Shown here: positions 33,869-44,769 of the stretch, in pieces
Layout of the letters: each line of letters opens with the position of its first letter
How positions within the stretch are numbered: position 1 is the stretch's first letter
Assembly (NCBI GenBank): GCA_025024175.1
Contig: QCXZ01000064.1
Span: forward strand, 21,634,286-21,698,285
DNA: 64,000 nucleotides
Direction: 5' to 3'
DNA from: Rhyzopertha dominica
Lineage: Eukaryota > Arthropoda > Insecta > Coleoptera > Bostrichidae
Made by a program: the position numbers and the translations under genes
Notes under the pieces: model-generated
The model's input: the letters and a program-made list of their open reading frames with translations, nothing else
The model's database searches: none
What the model was told of the DNA's origin: nothing

Positions 33869-35730
33869 TAAGAATGTTTTTTTTTAATAAATGTGTTCTG
33901 TTATGTAGTTTCTTATTTATAATGAAACCATTTGCAATGGTTTATAGTTTTGTAGCCGCCGCAATGAGTATCCAACATTATGTCTGTCTTGCTGCATTGT
34001 CTTAGTTTATATCTTTTTATGATACATTTTTGTATTATTATTAAATAAGCTCTGCATTTAAAAATATTTTTTGCTATTTGATTTTAACAGAAGTATCTTT
34101 ATTTCTAAAGTCATTGAGCCAGTTTCTCTTCAGTTTGTCAAAGTTGGTGTTAGGTAAAATCAACCCTATAACCATGACAATACCTTAAATTGCGTTATGT
34201 GATTAGTTTAGATTTTAAATACAGAGTTGATTTTACCTTAAAATAGAGAAGAGAAACGGGCCCAATGAATAGACATCAATTCCCTCTTTGCAGTTTAAAA
34301 GCAAATTTATATCACTTTTACCAGTTATTAATTGTGAAGGAAGAAAGTGCAGTATTTTTAGGTATATTATGTAGACAATTAAGTCTATGCATTGTAGTGG
34401 CTGTTTACACATTTTTTTACAATCATATCAGAGCATTACAAACATCTAGATATAGAATATCTTTTACTTCTATTATTACAAAACATATATGCTTTCAGAC
34501 AGATTTTAAAGAAATTAAGTACAATTTTTGCAGTTGTAACTTTTTCACATTGTACACAAGCTTGGCCGAAATAGATTGGACATTACTAAATGGTTCATAG
34601 AGCTGAGTAAGGTGTGTGCTAATTCTTATGATGTAATAGACATTGTATATTAGAAATGTTTTTCTGTTTACAATACTAATTCCAGAACTGCAGATGTAGA
34701 GCAAAGTATCAGTCTATTTAATGCAGTACAAAATAATAATAAATATAAAAGCATAGAATATGCATACAGCAGGAAATAACAATAATAGAGAAGGCAAGCA
34801 TCAGAAATAAATTTTACCAACACTCAGCTGCACTGGTAAAAGTTATGTATCGCCTGGAGATGACTATATAGCAGGGGTGACAAAACTTTTGATCACCACG
34901 AGCGACTTTTTGCATAAAATTTAGTTGAAAGGCTACAAATATCTTTTGAGATTTTGAAGAAATAAGTGTTAACCTAATGACTACTCAGTTTATTAAATGT
35001 TTGATAATTTAATATAATATCAGTGTTGGCCAACCTTTTAGCTACTTATAGCAAGTCTTCGATAGAACTACACATAGACTTCTATGATTCCCTGTGCTTT
35101 TTTAAATTATGAAAATGTTTTATGTCAGAGGTTTTCATTCTGTGTTCCAACACATTTTGTTGTCTACCATAATTAGGTATTGCATGACATTCTCACTCTC
35201 TACAATACATTTATATCAATGCATGGATGCGTTAAGTAAGTGTTCAGGAGAAAAGTTTAGTTCGTTGAACAAAACTTCAATTTGTATTCTTTGCTATTAC
35301 AAATCAAAATGGTAAAGGGCTGTGCCCTTAATATTCAATTTTTAAAAAAGCATTTCAACGGGGTATATCAGTAAAAAGCTAGATCTTTGTCTTGCACAAT
35401 GAATATTTTTATTTTGATATTTTAAACCCTACAGTTTTTGACAAAAAAGCAGAAACCCTGCTACATTTGTGTGGAACCTTACTAAAGGTATCTCTGTAAT
35501 ATAAATTTTGATGAAAATATATTGTGTCAGATAATGAAGATTATAACAAAATGTTTCAAGGGGGTCCTGAATTCTATGCGTAAAAGTAATGTCCTGTTCT
35601 ACCTTGAGAAAATTTATATATTGCAAATCTGTAGTATTATGTTAAACAAAAACAATTTTATTCCGTAACGATTGAGATCCCCAAGCAGCATTAGTAGACT
35701 TTTTATGGCAAAAGTTGTACCTATCTATAA
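33869..35730. other. Intergenic region after DDX27
   Basis: Apart from the DDX27 polyadenylation signal and the MITE at 34111-34268 I see no feature. Open frames at 34265-34600 and 35109-35315 have no recognisable content. Confidence 0.4.
34111..34268. repeat. 158 bp MITE, family B copy 1
   Basis: The ends are inverted repeats: TCATTGAGCCAGTTTCTCTT at the left and, reversed, TCATTGGGCCCGTTTCTCTT at the right. The interior arms AGGTAAAATCAAC and GTTGATTTTACC also pair, making a hairpin. A partial relative in opposite orientation begins at 43092. Confidence 0.7.
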
Positions 35731-35739
35731 AAGGGAGCA

Positions 35740-36200
35740 CAGGACTATCTAAACAACCACGGACCAACTTAGTACCATTAGCAAAAGCATTGAAAAAGTT
35801 CTAAAGAAAAGAATGGTTAATTTCTTTACACAAACAACCAACTTTGATAAATATCAGTATGGTTTCCTGGGAGGAAGCAGCATATTAAGAGGCTACTGTT
35901 GATCTGCTAGTGAAGGGAAAAAAAATCAATATGTTGCCATAATTTGTTGACTTGCAGAAGGCGTTTGACACCATAAGCATTGAGCTTCTATTGGACAAGC
36001 TTCACTAATTCAGATTTCATGATATTAGTCATAGATTTTTGGCAATCTATTCAACAAACAAAAAGCATTCATTTCATTGTTAATGGAGAAAAATGCAGTA
36101 GTGAACAAACTTTTAAGGTCCGAGTTGCCCAGGGTTCTGCCTTGGACCCCCTACAACATCTACTATATGTACAAATTTTTAAATTTGTTCAGTAAAAATC
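35740..36200 (+). pseudogene. LINE reverse transcriptase remnant, left piece
   Basis: Broken frames give a decayed reverse transcriptase: YGFLGG-like entry, LQKAFDTIS (motif A), FIVNGEKCSS and VAQGSALDPLQHLLYV, which corresponds to the family VPQGS.LGPLLF.LY. Frameshifts and stops are frequent. The 3' part of what may be the same element continues at 39929 after the P-type insertion. Confidence 0.62.
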
Positions 36201-36213
36201 AAGATGTTTTATA

Positions 36214-36250
36214 ATGCAAGTCTATGCGATGCTGTCTACACCGCAACCAA
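36214..36250. repeat. Short end-fragment of the 19.75 kb hairpin family
   Basis: AAGTCTATGCGATGCTGTCT, then CAACCAACTGCA, matches the outer end of the 19750-20005 hairpin. The next 60 bases (TCACTTCCTTCAGGAAGTAG, then ATGGCAGCTA) also match 20100-20145, so both loci share a composite repeat. Confidence 0.55.
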
Positions 36251-36342
36251 CTGCAAGTAGATTTATTTATTTATATCATTATACAAGTCACTTCCTTCAG
36301 GAAGTAGTTCCCATAATGGCAGCTAGGTGGCTTTGTTTATCG

Positions 36343-36350
36343 TGTAAGTG
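36343..36350. repeat. P-element target site duplication (left)
   Basis: TGTAAGTG immediately outside the left inverted repeat is repeated exactly at 39921-39928. An 8 bp duplication is the size made by P-superfamily and hAT transposases. Confidence 0.9.
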
Positions 36351-36447
36351 TAAAGTCCCTAGATAGATAAAGTACCGCAATTACCTCCATTTTGGCGCCA
36401 AAAAAACGCGGCAAATTTAAAATGAGCGAACTTTTTCACTCGATGTA

Positions 36448-36665
36448 CCGGCGCCACACATTCGGATATTTGTCAAATACATGAATATTTGTAATTGCTA
36501 CATTTATTCGGGTATTTGCCTCCTTTGATTTGTGTTTATTTACCGACTTCGAACGGAAAATTTTTATAGTTGTCGAATATACGGTTTTGTGCCAATATTT
36601 CTCTTTGAACACCCCATCCACATATTCGGATATTTGTCACAGATATCCGAATGTGTGGTGCCGGC
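36448..36665. repeat. 218 bp inverted-repeat segment inside the P element
   Basis: The left edge, CCGGCGCCACACATTCGGAT, is matched in reverse by the right edge, CATTCGGATATC pairing through GAATGTGTGGTGCCGGC. The arms are about 28 bases with few mismatches, and a third internal copy of CATATTCGGATATTTGTCA lies just inside the right arm. It sits between the transposase stop and the left terminus. It is either subterminal structure of the element or a nested MITE; I see no clear target duplication. Confidence 0.6.
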
Positions 36666-36774
36666 TTAATAACAACTAATATGCAACTTCTACAGTATCT
36701 GTTTATTTACAAATTAGTATCAAATACAAATTATTGTTTATGAGGAGTATTAAAATATTCACAAACAACTAAAC

Positions 36775-39654
36775 TTATTTTACATTTTTTACCAAGTCAC
36801 GCATTGCTACGCTTCTAGAACTTCTGTCTACAGTGTTGACCTTGGGCAGTCGATTTTTATTCAACTCCTTCAAAGCAAAGAAAAATCTCGTTCGAAAAAA
36901 GACTCGAACAAGGGCCTTGAAATGATTATCATGGCACAAGGACAAATCCAATAGGATATGGTTTGCCAGAAATGTTTCAGCAGCTTGCTCAAAATTACTC
37001 TTATTTTCTAGCAACTCCAATCGGATTTGGCGAAAATATTTTTCTGCGGTCAAAAAGTATGAAAACACTTTCAGTTGTGGATAAACCAATTTGTTTTCTT
37101 TAAATTCCTTGAAACAGGTTAGTAACGATGGGTCAATTCTTTCATTTGTTGAATAAGTCAGAGCAGAAAGACAGTCTTGGCAGCTTATTCTTAATGAGCA
37201 TATTAAACTTCCCAGCAAATAATATAACGTTTGCTTTAGTGTATCAGATTCTTCATCAGTATCATCTATCGTGTCTATTTCTGACAAAACACTTGCATTG
37301 TGTTCTTCTACATTATCACTTTTTTTATTTTTACAGTACCTAATTAAATGGGTGCTTGTATCTGTATCATAATTTCCGTGTATGATCTGACACTCATATT
37401 GAGATAGAGTAATCAATCTCAGTGACACTTTAAACTCATGAGGTCCAGGTACTGGCGTTCGGCTTCGAATAACGGAAAACAAATTCTCAACTGCATCTTG
37501 TGTAAGGCGACCGCCCATTACATATTTGTACCCATATTTATTCAAATATTCTTCTTGGATATCCAGTGCAGTTTTTGTAGCCAGTATTATTCCAGATTGA
37601 ACAGGTTTCCACTCAGCCTTACCTCCAATCTTAATATTATAAATAATACTCATGAAGTCATTCATAAAATTCACAGCGTTGTCATGTGTGTCCTCATTCA
37701 TGTGTGACCAGGCAAGTTTAGTGTTCCTGGAGGTTATTATTTTGAACCACTTAAACGCTGTTTTACAAAACCAAGCAGTGGTTGCATGGGTTTCATTGAT
37801 TTTGCCTTTTGCAATGAAATACTCAATACCAGCACCTGTGTCGTGATGTAAAAGAGCATATGCTGTACTGACATTCATTTTAGCAAAATGGTTAGGATGA
37901 AACATATGCTCCTTGAGGCGTGGGGCAATTTTTAAATCCATTTCTGAATCCAAATCGAACAATTGTTTTATGGCTTCAATGTCAATATAGTCACTAGGAA
38001 GATGATATTTTTGTTGAATTTCAAAATTAATCTGAAATTTTTTATGCCCAATCAATGATATTGCAAGATTTTTGAAGACGTGAACTGGATCAGGCATTAT
38101 GTATAATCTCTCTTGGTTGTTTAAAGGATGTGGACAAAAGTTGACTATTTTCTCATGTCTGTTGGCTGTAATGTGAAGTAGTTTCCAGAAACCTCTATTT
38201 AAGGGACCCATGTCGGATATTATTGTTTTTATTGTCACACCTACATCATCTGCTCGCTTAACATAATAAAAAAGTTTTCTCAGAACTTCATCCGCGCTAT
38301 ATGAGTTTGCCGTCAGTTCATAGCCAACTGTTTGTTTCCACCTGGTACTCATTCCGGCAAGCATAAATACTAAAGCATGTGATGCCAATTCCTTAGAACT
38401 GTCCAAGTTCCCAGACAGAAGCATTGTTGGCCTTCCTACTACTGATTTTGTGGAGTTGTCAAACTGAAGAGATGGTTTTATAGCCATTTCATCTAACAAT
38501 AATGCAGCATGCCTTTCATGCTCCTCAAATGTCGCCACCTGAAATACAAGAAAAACGTATTTTTATGTACGTAATACAAGTAAATTTTTTTATTTCAGTT
38601 TTTATGTACATGTTCGATTAATATCGGATTTCCACACTTGCATTATAATTAAAAAAAAAAAAAAATACGAAAATCACAAAACCCATCACCTTAGGTTTAA
38701 GTAATTCAAAAACGTCTTCTAGCAAACCTGGCTTAAATTTCAAATTTTCTATCCGACTTTGGAGTGTCCTGATGGCTGGTAGAGGATACTTTTGCTTGCA
38801 AAGCTCTTCATACCCTTTCTTTCCACATGCCATATACAGCTTAAGGGCATTCTGTATAGTTTCATCTGACCATTCTTTTCCTCGATGATTGCCATATTTT
38901 AAAAAATGAATTTGGTCTTCAGAAAAAATAACTTTGACCTTTCCCTCAATGTTGCTAATTTGTTTTTTTAAAGCTGCAATTTGTGCCTTAGCTGCTCGTA
39001 ATTCATTCTGCAAACATTTCAAGGGGATATTGTCCTCTTGGTCACTGTTGCTAGTTGATGAACCTAAAATTTTATTGTAATTTTTTTCTAGATATCTTGC
39101 ATTAGAATATCATATTCTACTAACCAGACTGTAATGTGGAAGTTGTTTTCAACTGTTCCTGGGTTGTAAAAATTTCAGAAGTTAAATCCTCACTTGGTGA
39201 GTCTGCAACATTTGCCAATTACACAATACTTGGTAGTTGTAGATAGTTGTTACAACACAAAGGTCATTCTACTTTAAATACCTGATAGTTTGCGTTTCAT
39301 TCCTTGATTCTGCAAAATGTCTGGTGTCCTAATAGTTGGAATTGCATTTCTTTTTAATAACTTTCGGTTATCCAGTCGGTTTAGCTCAAATTGGTCAGCC
39401 TCAAAATGTGCCTGAAAATAGCAATAAACACATCTTTACGTCAAATAACACTATAACAAAGTTAACACAGACAAATTAATTACAAATGGTATATTTACCT
39501 CACACAATAACGCTCGTTCAGGTAAGTCGCTTCGATTGATAAACGCAAGCCATGCTTTTCTACGTCGGTCATCACATTTTGCTGTAGGTATTCGGAATAA
39601 CCTATACCCGTTCTCGCCACGGTTTCGGCACCCGGTTAAACAACAGCTGGGCAT
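36775..39654 (-). CDS. P-type transposase with THAP domain (THAP9-like)
   Basis: Minus-strand exons 39499-39654, 39282-39411, 39125-39202, 38690-39063 and 36775-38538 (TAA) join in phase to 833 residues, within the range of P transposase and THAP9. Residues 1-80 are a THAP C2CH finger: MPSCCLTGCRNRG, then YRLFRIP, W in RRKAWLAFI, and CEAHF across the first splice. A Lys/Glu-rich probable coiled coil follows (LRAAKAQIAALKKQISNIEG), then the P-type block YGNHRGKEWSDETIQNAL. The RNase H-like region shows IISDMGPLNRGFW and the hallmark MPDPVHVFKNL, both with candidate catalytic Asp, and the late hallmark GRLTQDAVENLFSVIRSR. Introns of about 70-150 nt lie between the 5' exons. No stop or frameshift is seen. 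It cuts and pastes its own DNA in the nucleus; activity is not proven. Confidence 0.93.
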
Positions 39655-39920
39655 ATTTCTACACAAACACAGAAGCACCTATAATTCACAAAAAAAAACT
39701 CGCACTAGCACACCTTTCTCGATTTTTAACCCGTCACTAACCCCAAAGACTAACCCGGCNTTCAGTTTGAAACAGAACAAGTGTGATGTGTTTTTGACAG
39801 CTCTGTCACCATCTACCACAAATCCAATCCATGATAACGAAATTCCCCAAAACTCCGCCATTTTGGCGCCAATTACATGGGACAAACCAATTGCGGTACT
39901 TTATCTATCTAGGGACTTTA

Positions 39921-39928
39921 TGTAAGTG
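39921..39928. repeat. P-element target site duplication (right)
   Basis: TGTAAGTG, identical to 36343-36350. Confidence 0.9.
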
Positions 39929-40480
39929 TAAAGTGACCACATACAAATATTTGGGACTTGCTATATCCAATAAGTTAGCATGGAACATACACAATAGACA
40001 CAATCATTTAAAAAATCTCCTCAATTGTTGGAGCAATAACAAGATGTGTACACCAACTTAATGACAAGTATGATACTTGCTGTATAACAGTTGTGTGAAA
40101 CCCCACAATACTAGTGCTAGTGAGAAAATTGCAGAGTACAGAACAAAGCCATAAAATCAATTTTTCCTTTGGATTGCCTTACTCCCAGTGAAAAATAGTA
40201 CAGGCAGTTCCATTTTTGAATGTAAAACAAATCAAACAATTTGAACAAACTAAAATGTTGCAGAGACTGCCATGAAGATAGATAGCACACAAACAAGATA
40301 GTATCTAAAATAAGAACTAAATATGCCAGGACAAGAACAGGTCAAAATTCTCCGTTTGTAGTAGTTACAGACATTTAATAATATACCAAGGACTATCCTA
40401 GAAGGAAAACTTAGAAGAATGTGCCGCAGCCTTAAATATACATTAGAGGCTTGAATAGAATCTGTACTAAAATTTAATTA
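39929..40480 (+). pseudogene. LINE remnant, right piece beyond the P element
   Basis: Reading through the duplication gives TYKYLGLAISNKLAWNIH, the YLG..ID..L.W..H block found after the catalytic box of non-LTR reverse transcriptases. Further decayed sequence follows to about 40480 (LRRMCRSLKYT-like). With 35740-36200 on the same strand this looks like one LINE split by later insertions. Confidence 0.6.
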
Positions 40481-40489
40481 AACTTCTAT

Positions 40490-41141
40490 AATTTTCATGG
40501 GTTTCTTGTTACTTTTTTGTTTTAAGGGTTCAAGTTTAATAAAAAAATCTAGGACTCGATGCCAGTGTTAAGAGATAAGTAGTATTTGACAACAGAAATA
40601 ACGAAATATTTATAAATAAAAATCTTAATAATAAATAAATAAAATGTGATTGATTTAAGATTGTATTATTCTTTATCTCACTAGTGGAATAAAGGAATTT
40701 CATTATTCCACCAGCGGATAAAGTGATACTTTATATGATTCTTAAGTATGGATTAAACTTCAATTAAAAAGTGGTTATGGATAAATGTTTTTTATTGGTT
40801 TTAGGGGATATGTGATGGGAGATATTTTTATATAACTCACTAGTGCTATTCTACCTCTTCTGTAATGTGTGTATATTAAAACACAGTATTTAGAGTGCTT
40901 TTTTATTTATAATTACGTTAAAATAGTAAGACTCTGATTTTTCCCTTACGAATTAAATTGAGGCATATCCATATATTTATTTAAAAAGTTAGAAAATAAA
41001 AAATAGCAAACAATATCAATATCACATCTGTATCAAAAAATTAACCTATGTATCCATAAACAGAAAAAATAAAGACTAGCAAACAGAAAATCAAAAATAT
41101 CGAGAATTAATTGGCATATTTACATCTCACAATAAAAAAAA
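40490..41141. other. Intergenic, nessun dorma 3' flank
   Basis: A minus-strand AATAAA at 40976-40981, about 160 nt past the nessun dorma stop, is the probable polyadenylation signal. Nothing else is seen. Confidence 0.4.
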
Positions 41142-42863
41142 CTAGTTTTTCTCTATGACAGTATCGTTCTTCGTATCCTCATTCTCGAATGACATATCCA
41201 AACTCGAGTCGCCTTGCGNTGTGTTTTTAAAGTCGCGCAGCATGGAACCATTAAAAAGTTCTGAGAATGGGACAAGGTCCTTCTTGCTAAAGACCCTGGC
41301 GTTGCCCTTCGCATTCCCCTCGCCTTTGATGTTCTGGAGAAAGATATTGTCGAACCTGAAACAGAATTTGTGTGTTTCTGAGTCGTTAACATTTATCAGT
41401 ACGTTTGATTTTTACCGCTCCAAGCAACTGAAGTCTCCAATTTCACTGGTAACTTGTGCAGTGTCTTCAGTCTCCACTAGCACCCCATATTTTTTGCTAT
41501 GTACGATTTCAGTGTCTTTTACGTTGATTTTGCAATTGTCATGTATTTTTAGACCTGTACCACATCCAATGATGTTACTGCCTTCGACCGTTATGTTGGA
41601 GTAGGAATTTCCAACGATACCAAATGCAAAATTATTAATTTCACTATCGGTAATCTGCAAAACGCTTTTTCCCAGTGCAATTATAGCATGCTGAGAGTTC
41701 CCGTTGCTCACCACCTTGCAGTTTTTTATGTGTAACTTACCGCTGTGCACCAAAATGGCGCAATGCGACTTGCTCGCGTCAATTGTCAGATTTTCAAGCG
41801 TGACATTGCCACGCACGAAAAATATTACGTTTTCGTTTGTTCCTGCTATTACCGTGTCGGAATTTTCATATAGCCCAGTTATGATCCCGCCTCTTTCTAA
41901 GATTCCTGTGTATTTAATCTCGTGCCTCGACTTGCTCAAAAAAATGCAGTCATTCGGATTCATTTTGTTGAGGACCTCAGATAAAGTAGAGGATGCTGAC
42001 AATGTGCCGTTCCCAACACAATTCTGGACTCTCTTAATGAAATCAACGCATTCTGATGCTGCATATTTGTGAAACACAATCCACTGTCGGAATTCAGTAT
42101 CTATATTGTGTTGCTTCTTATAAATCATCCGTAACAATGGATTTTCTAAAAACTCAAACTCATTTTGTAATTCTTTCATTTCCACCTGTGCTTCGACAAA
42201 TTTATATATATTTTCATCATCTAAGTTATTGTAATCTAGTGCCAGTTCGTCCTCGTAATCTTCCAGTTCTTCCCTGAGCTTATCTCTTTTAATTTCCAAC
42301 CTCTTCACTTCAGGTACCAACGATTTCAAACGTTCAACAATCTCGGGAGCTAATGTAGCGTTCTTTGCATCGTAAAACAACCTCAAGCGACTTTCCAGAT
42401 GAGTGTCTATCCATACACAATCGTTCTCTTCATCCCATGGCATGTACAGGTTCAAATAAAAGAAGCGCAAAGTATCAAGTGCATTTGCTGTTGTATCAAT
42501 GTTGATTGCCACTGATTTGTCTTGCAGTTTGGTCGGCCAGAGCTCTACGAGTGGAACATAGTGATGATCTGGCAAGTGAATATCATCGTCTTGCACAGCA
42601 AGTATCTGTACGTAGCCCATCTGCTCTGTACAGTCAATATTCTCGACATAAACGAGTACGAAAGTGGGAAAAGGTATTTCAAATAGGGAACATGTGGTTC
42701 TTGGCATCTTCCATACCGCTTGCCATCCTGCTGTATCCAGCGTTAGGTCTAAATAAGACGACCAGTTTTTCCTTAAATCTGACACCTTACAATCGTTTAA
42801 GATATTACTATATTCTTCAAAACGTTCTTGAAAGCTTTTATCGTAGACCATGACTTGATCCAT
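41142..42863 (-). CDS. nesd: Nessun dorma / SHCBP1-like centralspindlin partner
   Basis: Two exons (41416-42863 and 41142-41355, TAG) give 553 residues. SHCBP1 family proteins bind centralspindlin at the intercellular bridge and are needed for cytokinesis in the fly male germ line. The N-terminal half carries the family blocks WSSYLDLTLDTAGWQAVWKM and ELWPTKLQDKSVAIN, then a charged probable coiled coil (EIKRDKLREELEDYEDELAL). From about residue 330 there is a right-handed beta-helix of repeating short strands: NVIFFVRGNVTLENLTID, CAILVHSGKLHIKNCKV, SVLQITDSEIN, SNITVEGSNIIGCGTGLKI. These are typical of carbohydrate-binding PbH1 repeats. The C-terminus is short and acidic with one ambiguous base (41219). 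Four TGACA/TGTCA words lie 96-153 bases upstream of the start. Confidence 0.9.
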
Positions 42864-43053
42864 CCTGATGAATTGTTGAAATTGGGAATCACAAATGAAC
42901 TAGATCGTTGTTCGTTAATAAAGTAATAACGAACTAAGAGCAATCAAAAATTTGAAAATGACAGGTTACAGAGGCAGTGACAATCAAGCTTGACAGTAAC
43001 TGCCGCGGTGTTGTCACATTGATGAACCGAATATTGTGTTATAATCTTATAGT

Positions 43054-43084
43054 CACTGATCTCTAAATAATTTAGAGATCATTG
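43054..43084. mobile_element. 31 bp micro-element: two transposon ends joined
   Basis: The sequence is an almost perfect palindrome: CACTGATCTCTAAAT, one A, then ATTTAGAGATCATTG. It is flanked by CTTATAGT (43046-43053) and CTTATAGG (43085-43092), a 7/8 match of target-duplication size. The arms equal the termini of the 600 bp element at 46913-47512. It looks like that element with nearly all internal sequence removed. Confidence 0.72.
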
Positions 43085-43091
43085 CTTATAG

Positions 43092-43205
43092 GTCCGGTTT
43101 CTCTTCTCTATTTTAAGCTAAAATCAACCCTGTTTTTGACATCTAAACCAATCACATACCTCAATTTAAGGGGTTATCATGGTTACTGGGTTAATTTTAG
43201 AGACA
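43092..43205. repeat. Family B MITE, partial copy
   Basis: GGTTTCTCTTCTCTATTTTA, then AAATCAACCCTG, ATCTAAACCAATCACATA and CAATTTAAGG matches the reverse complement of 34111-34268. The distal end is missing. Confidence 0.65.
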
Positions 43206-43944
43206 ACGATTTTAGCTTACATGAACTTTAATAAAGAGCTGATTGCTTAGTTAATTTTCCACATTTTCGTTTTGTGGACATGTCAGCGTACTTGTATCTG
43301 CTTGTATGTATATATATTTAAAAAAATTTAAATGAAAGTGATAGTGCAGGGTGGTTTTTCGAGTGCTCTGTTTAGTTTAGAAGCGAAAAAACAATGGCCG
43401 CAATAATAGCTTTAAAGCTATAGCCAACTTTTGAAAAATATAAAATTTCAGTTATCAATATCTCGCTTGACTATGTAGATACCAAAAAACTGTACCGACA
43501 TTTTTTATAGATATTTTTATTCTGAATCCAGTGGCGCACTCAGAATTTGTTTAGGGGGTCGTGTTTTGGAGATATAACAAACTTGCATTTTTAAATGGAA
43601 ACCACAGTTGGCTTTGCTATGGTTGAAAAGACCTATTTTTGTTTATTAAGAAAATGTGTACATTGTTAGGCTTATTTTTACTAATTTCGGTAGTATTCCA
43701 GTTTTTATAAAATTTAATGAATTTTACGTTTTTTCGTCAAAACGGATGAAAATAATTGACGAGAAACAATGCATAAGTAATTATCTAAAAATAAACAATA
43801 ATCTTCATTAGTTTGTGGTCTCCTAAATTACCCATAAAAAAACTGCATGACCTGACTTTCTTAGGCGTTTTATGTATGTATTCAAATATGCATATATTAT
43901 TTTCAATGGATTAAAATTTGTACATAATAATATAAATGATATTA

Positions 43945-44099
43945 CCCTGGTTGCAGAAACGCGGATCAATTTGATCGCGGTGTTAACCTTGGATCACACC
44001 ATGGCAACAACAATAAGAATGCTTAAAATTCGTTGTTACCATGGTTTGATCCGAGGTTAATACCGCGATCAAATTGACCTGCGTTTCTGCAACCGGCCC
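43945..44099. repeat. 155 bp MITE hairpin, family A copy 2
   Basis: Arms of about 62 bases: GGTTGCAGAAACGCGGATCA, then ATTTGATCGCGGTGTTAACC, pair with the right half ending GCGTTTCTGCAACCGGCCC with few mismatches. It is related to 24986-25138. Confidence 0.78.
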
Positions 44100-44439
44100 A
44101 TTGTGTGTTTTCTTATTCCATAGCCTCCTGGATTTTAACGTAAAATCTGATTGAATCATTAAAAAAGTTTGAACAATTCCGAAATTAATAAAAATAAACC
44201 TAACAATGTATACATTTTTTTAATCAGAAAAAATAGGTCTTTCTCAAAAAAATCGAGATTGAAAACTGAAGAAATGTTACATTTTTCAAAAATTGGCTAT
44301 AGCTTTAAAATAAAAGATGATACAAAGATGACTCAACTCACAAGAAAGTAATACAGTAATGTCGAAACTGCAACCGTCTAGCATTGATAGTTACCGAGAT
44401 ATCCTACAATTACAATGAAAATGGGACACCCTGTACAGC

Positions 44440-44760
44440 CAAAGAAGGGGCAATTTACAGAGCCATAGAAATATGTTTAAAAAGAACACGATTTTTTCTG
44501 GTTCTGCCAGTGATATAGTGAAAATTGTACAAAACTTTATCAATTACAATATACAATATGCCGCTGGGTATCAAAAACCTTATCTACATAGCTATATATA
44601 GTGGATTTGAATTAATACAGACCTGGATCCCTGATCATACTGATGTAAGAGGTAATAAAAAAGCTGACGTGCTAGCTAACATTGGAAAACTAATAAAGAA
44701 TCAGGANNAAACAATGATGAATAAATATGACATTTCTACCATGATTTAAAAAGTCAGCTG
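44440..44760 (+). pseudogene. LINE RNase H domain remnant
   Basis: Broken frames read EGAIYRAIEICL, as in the family E..A...ALE..., and ELIQTWIPDHTDVRGNKKAD, matching the W.P.H..I.GNE.AD signature of RNase H domains in insect non-LTR elements. Frameshifts and two N bases are present. Confidence 0.65.
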
Positions 44761-44769
44761 TTGTGTGAA

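Larger units (their letters stand above)
36351..39920 (-). mobile_element. Structurally intact P-superfamily DNA transposon (3,570 bp)
   Basis: The ends are perfect 32 bp inverted repeats (36351-36382 and 39889-39920) beginning TAAAGTCCCTAGATAGATAA, flanked by an exact TGTAAGTG duplication. A subterminal block CCATTTTGGCGCCA occurs near both ends (36387 and 39858), with a near-palindromic core, a candidate transposase binding site. The element carries one uninterrupted five-exon transposase gene on the minus strand. TGACA/TGTCA words at 39795 and 39804 precede it. Perfect ends, perfect duplication and an open gene indicate a recent insertion. It landed inside a LINE remnant. Confidence 0.93.
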
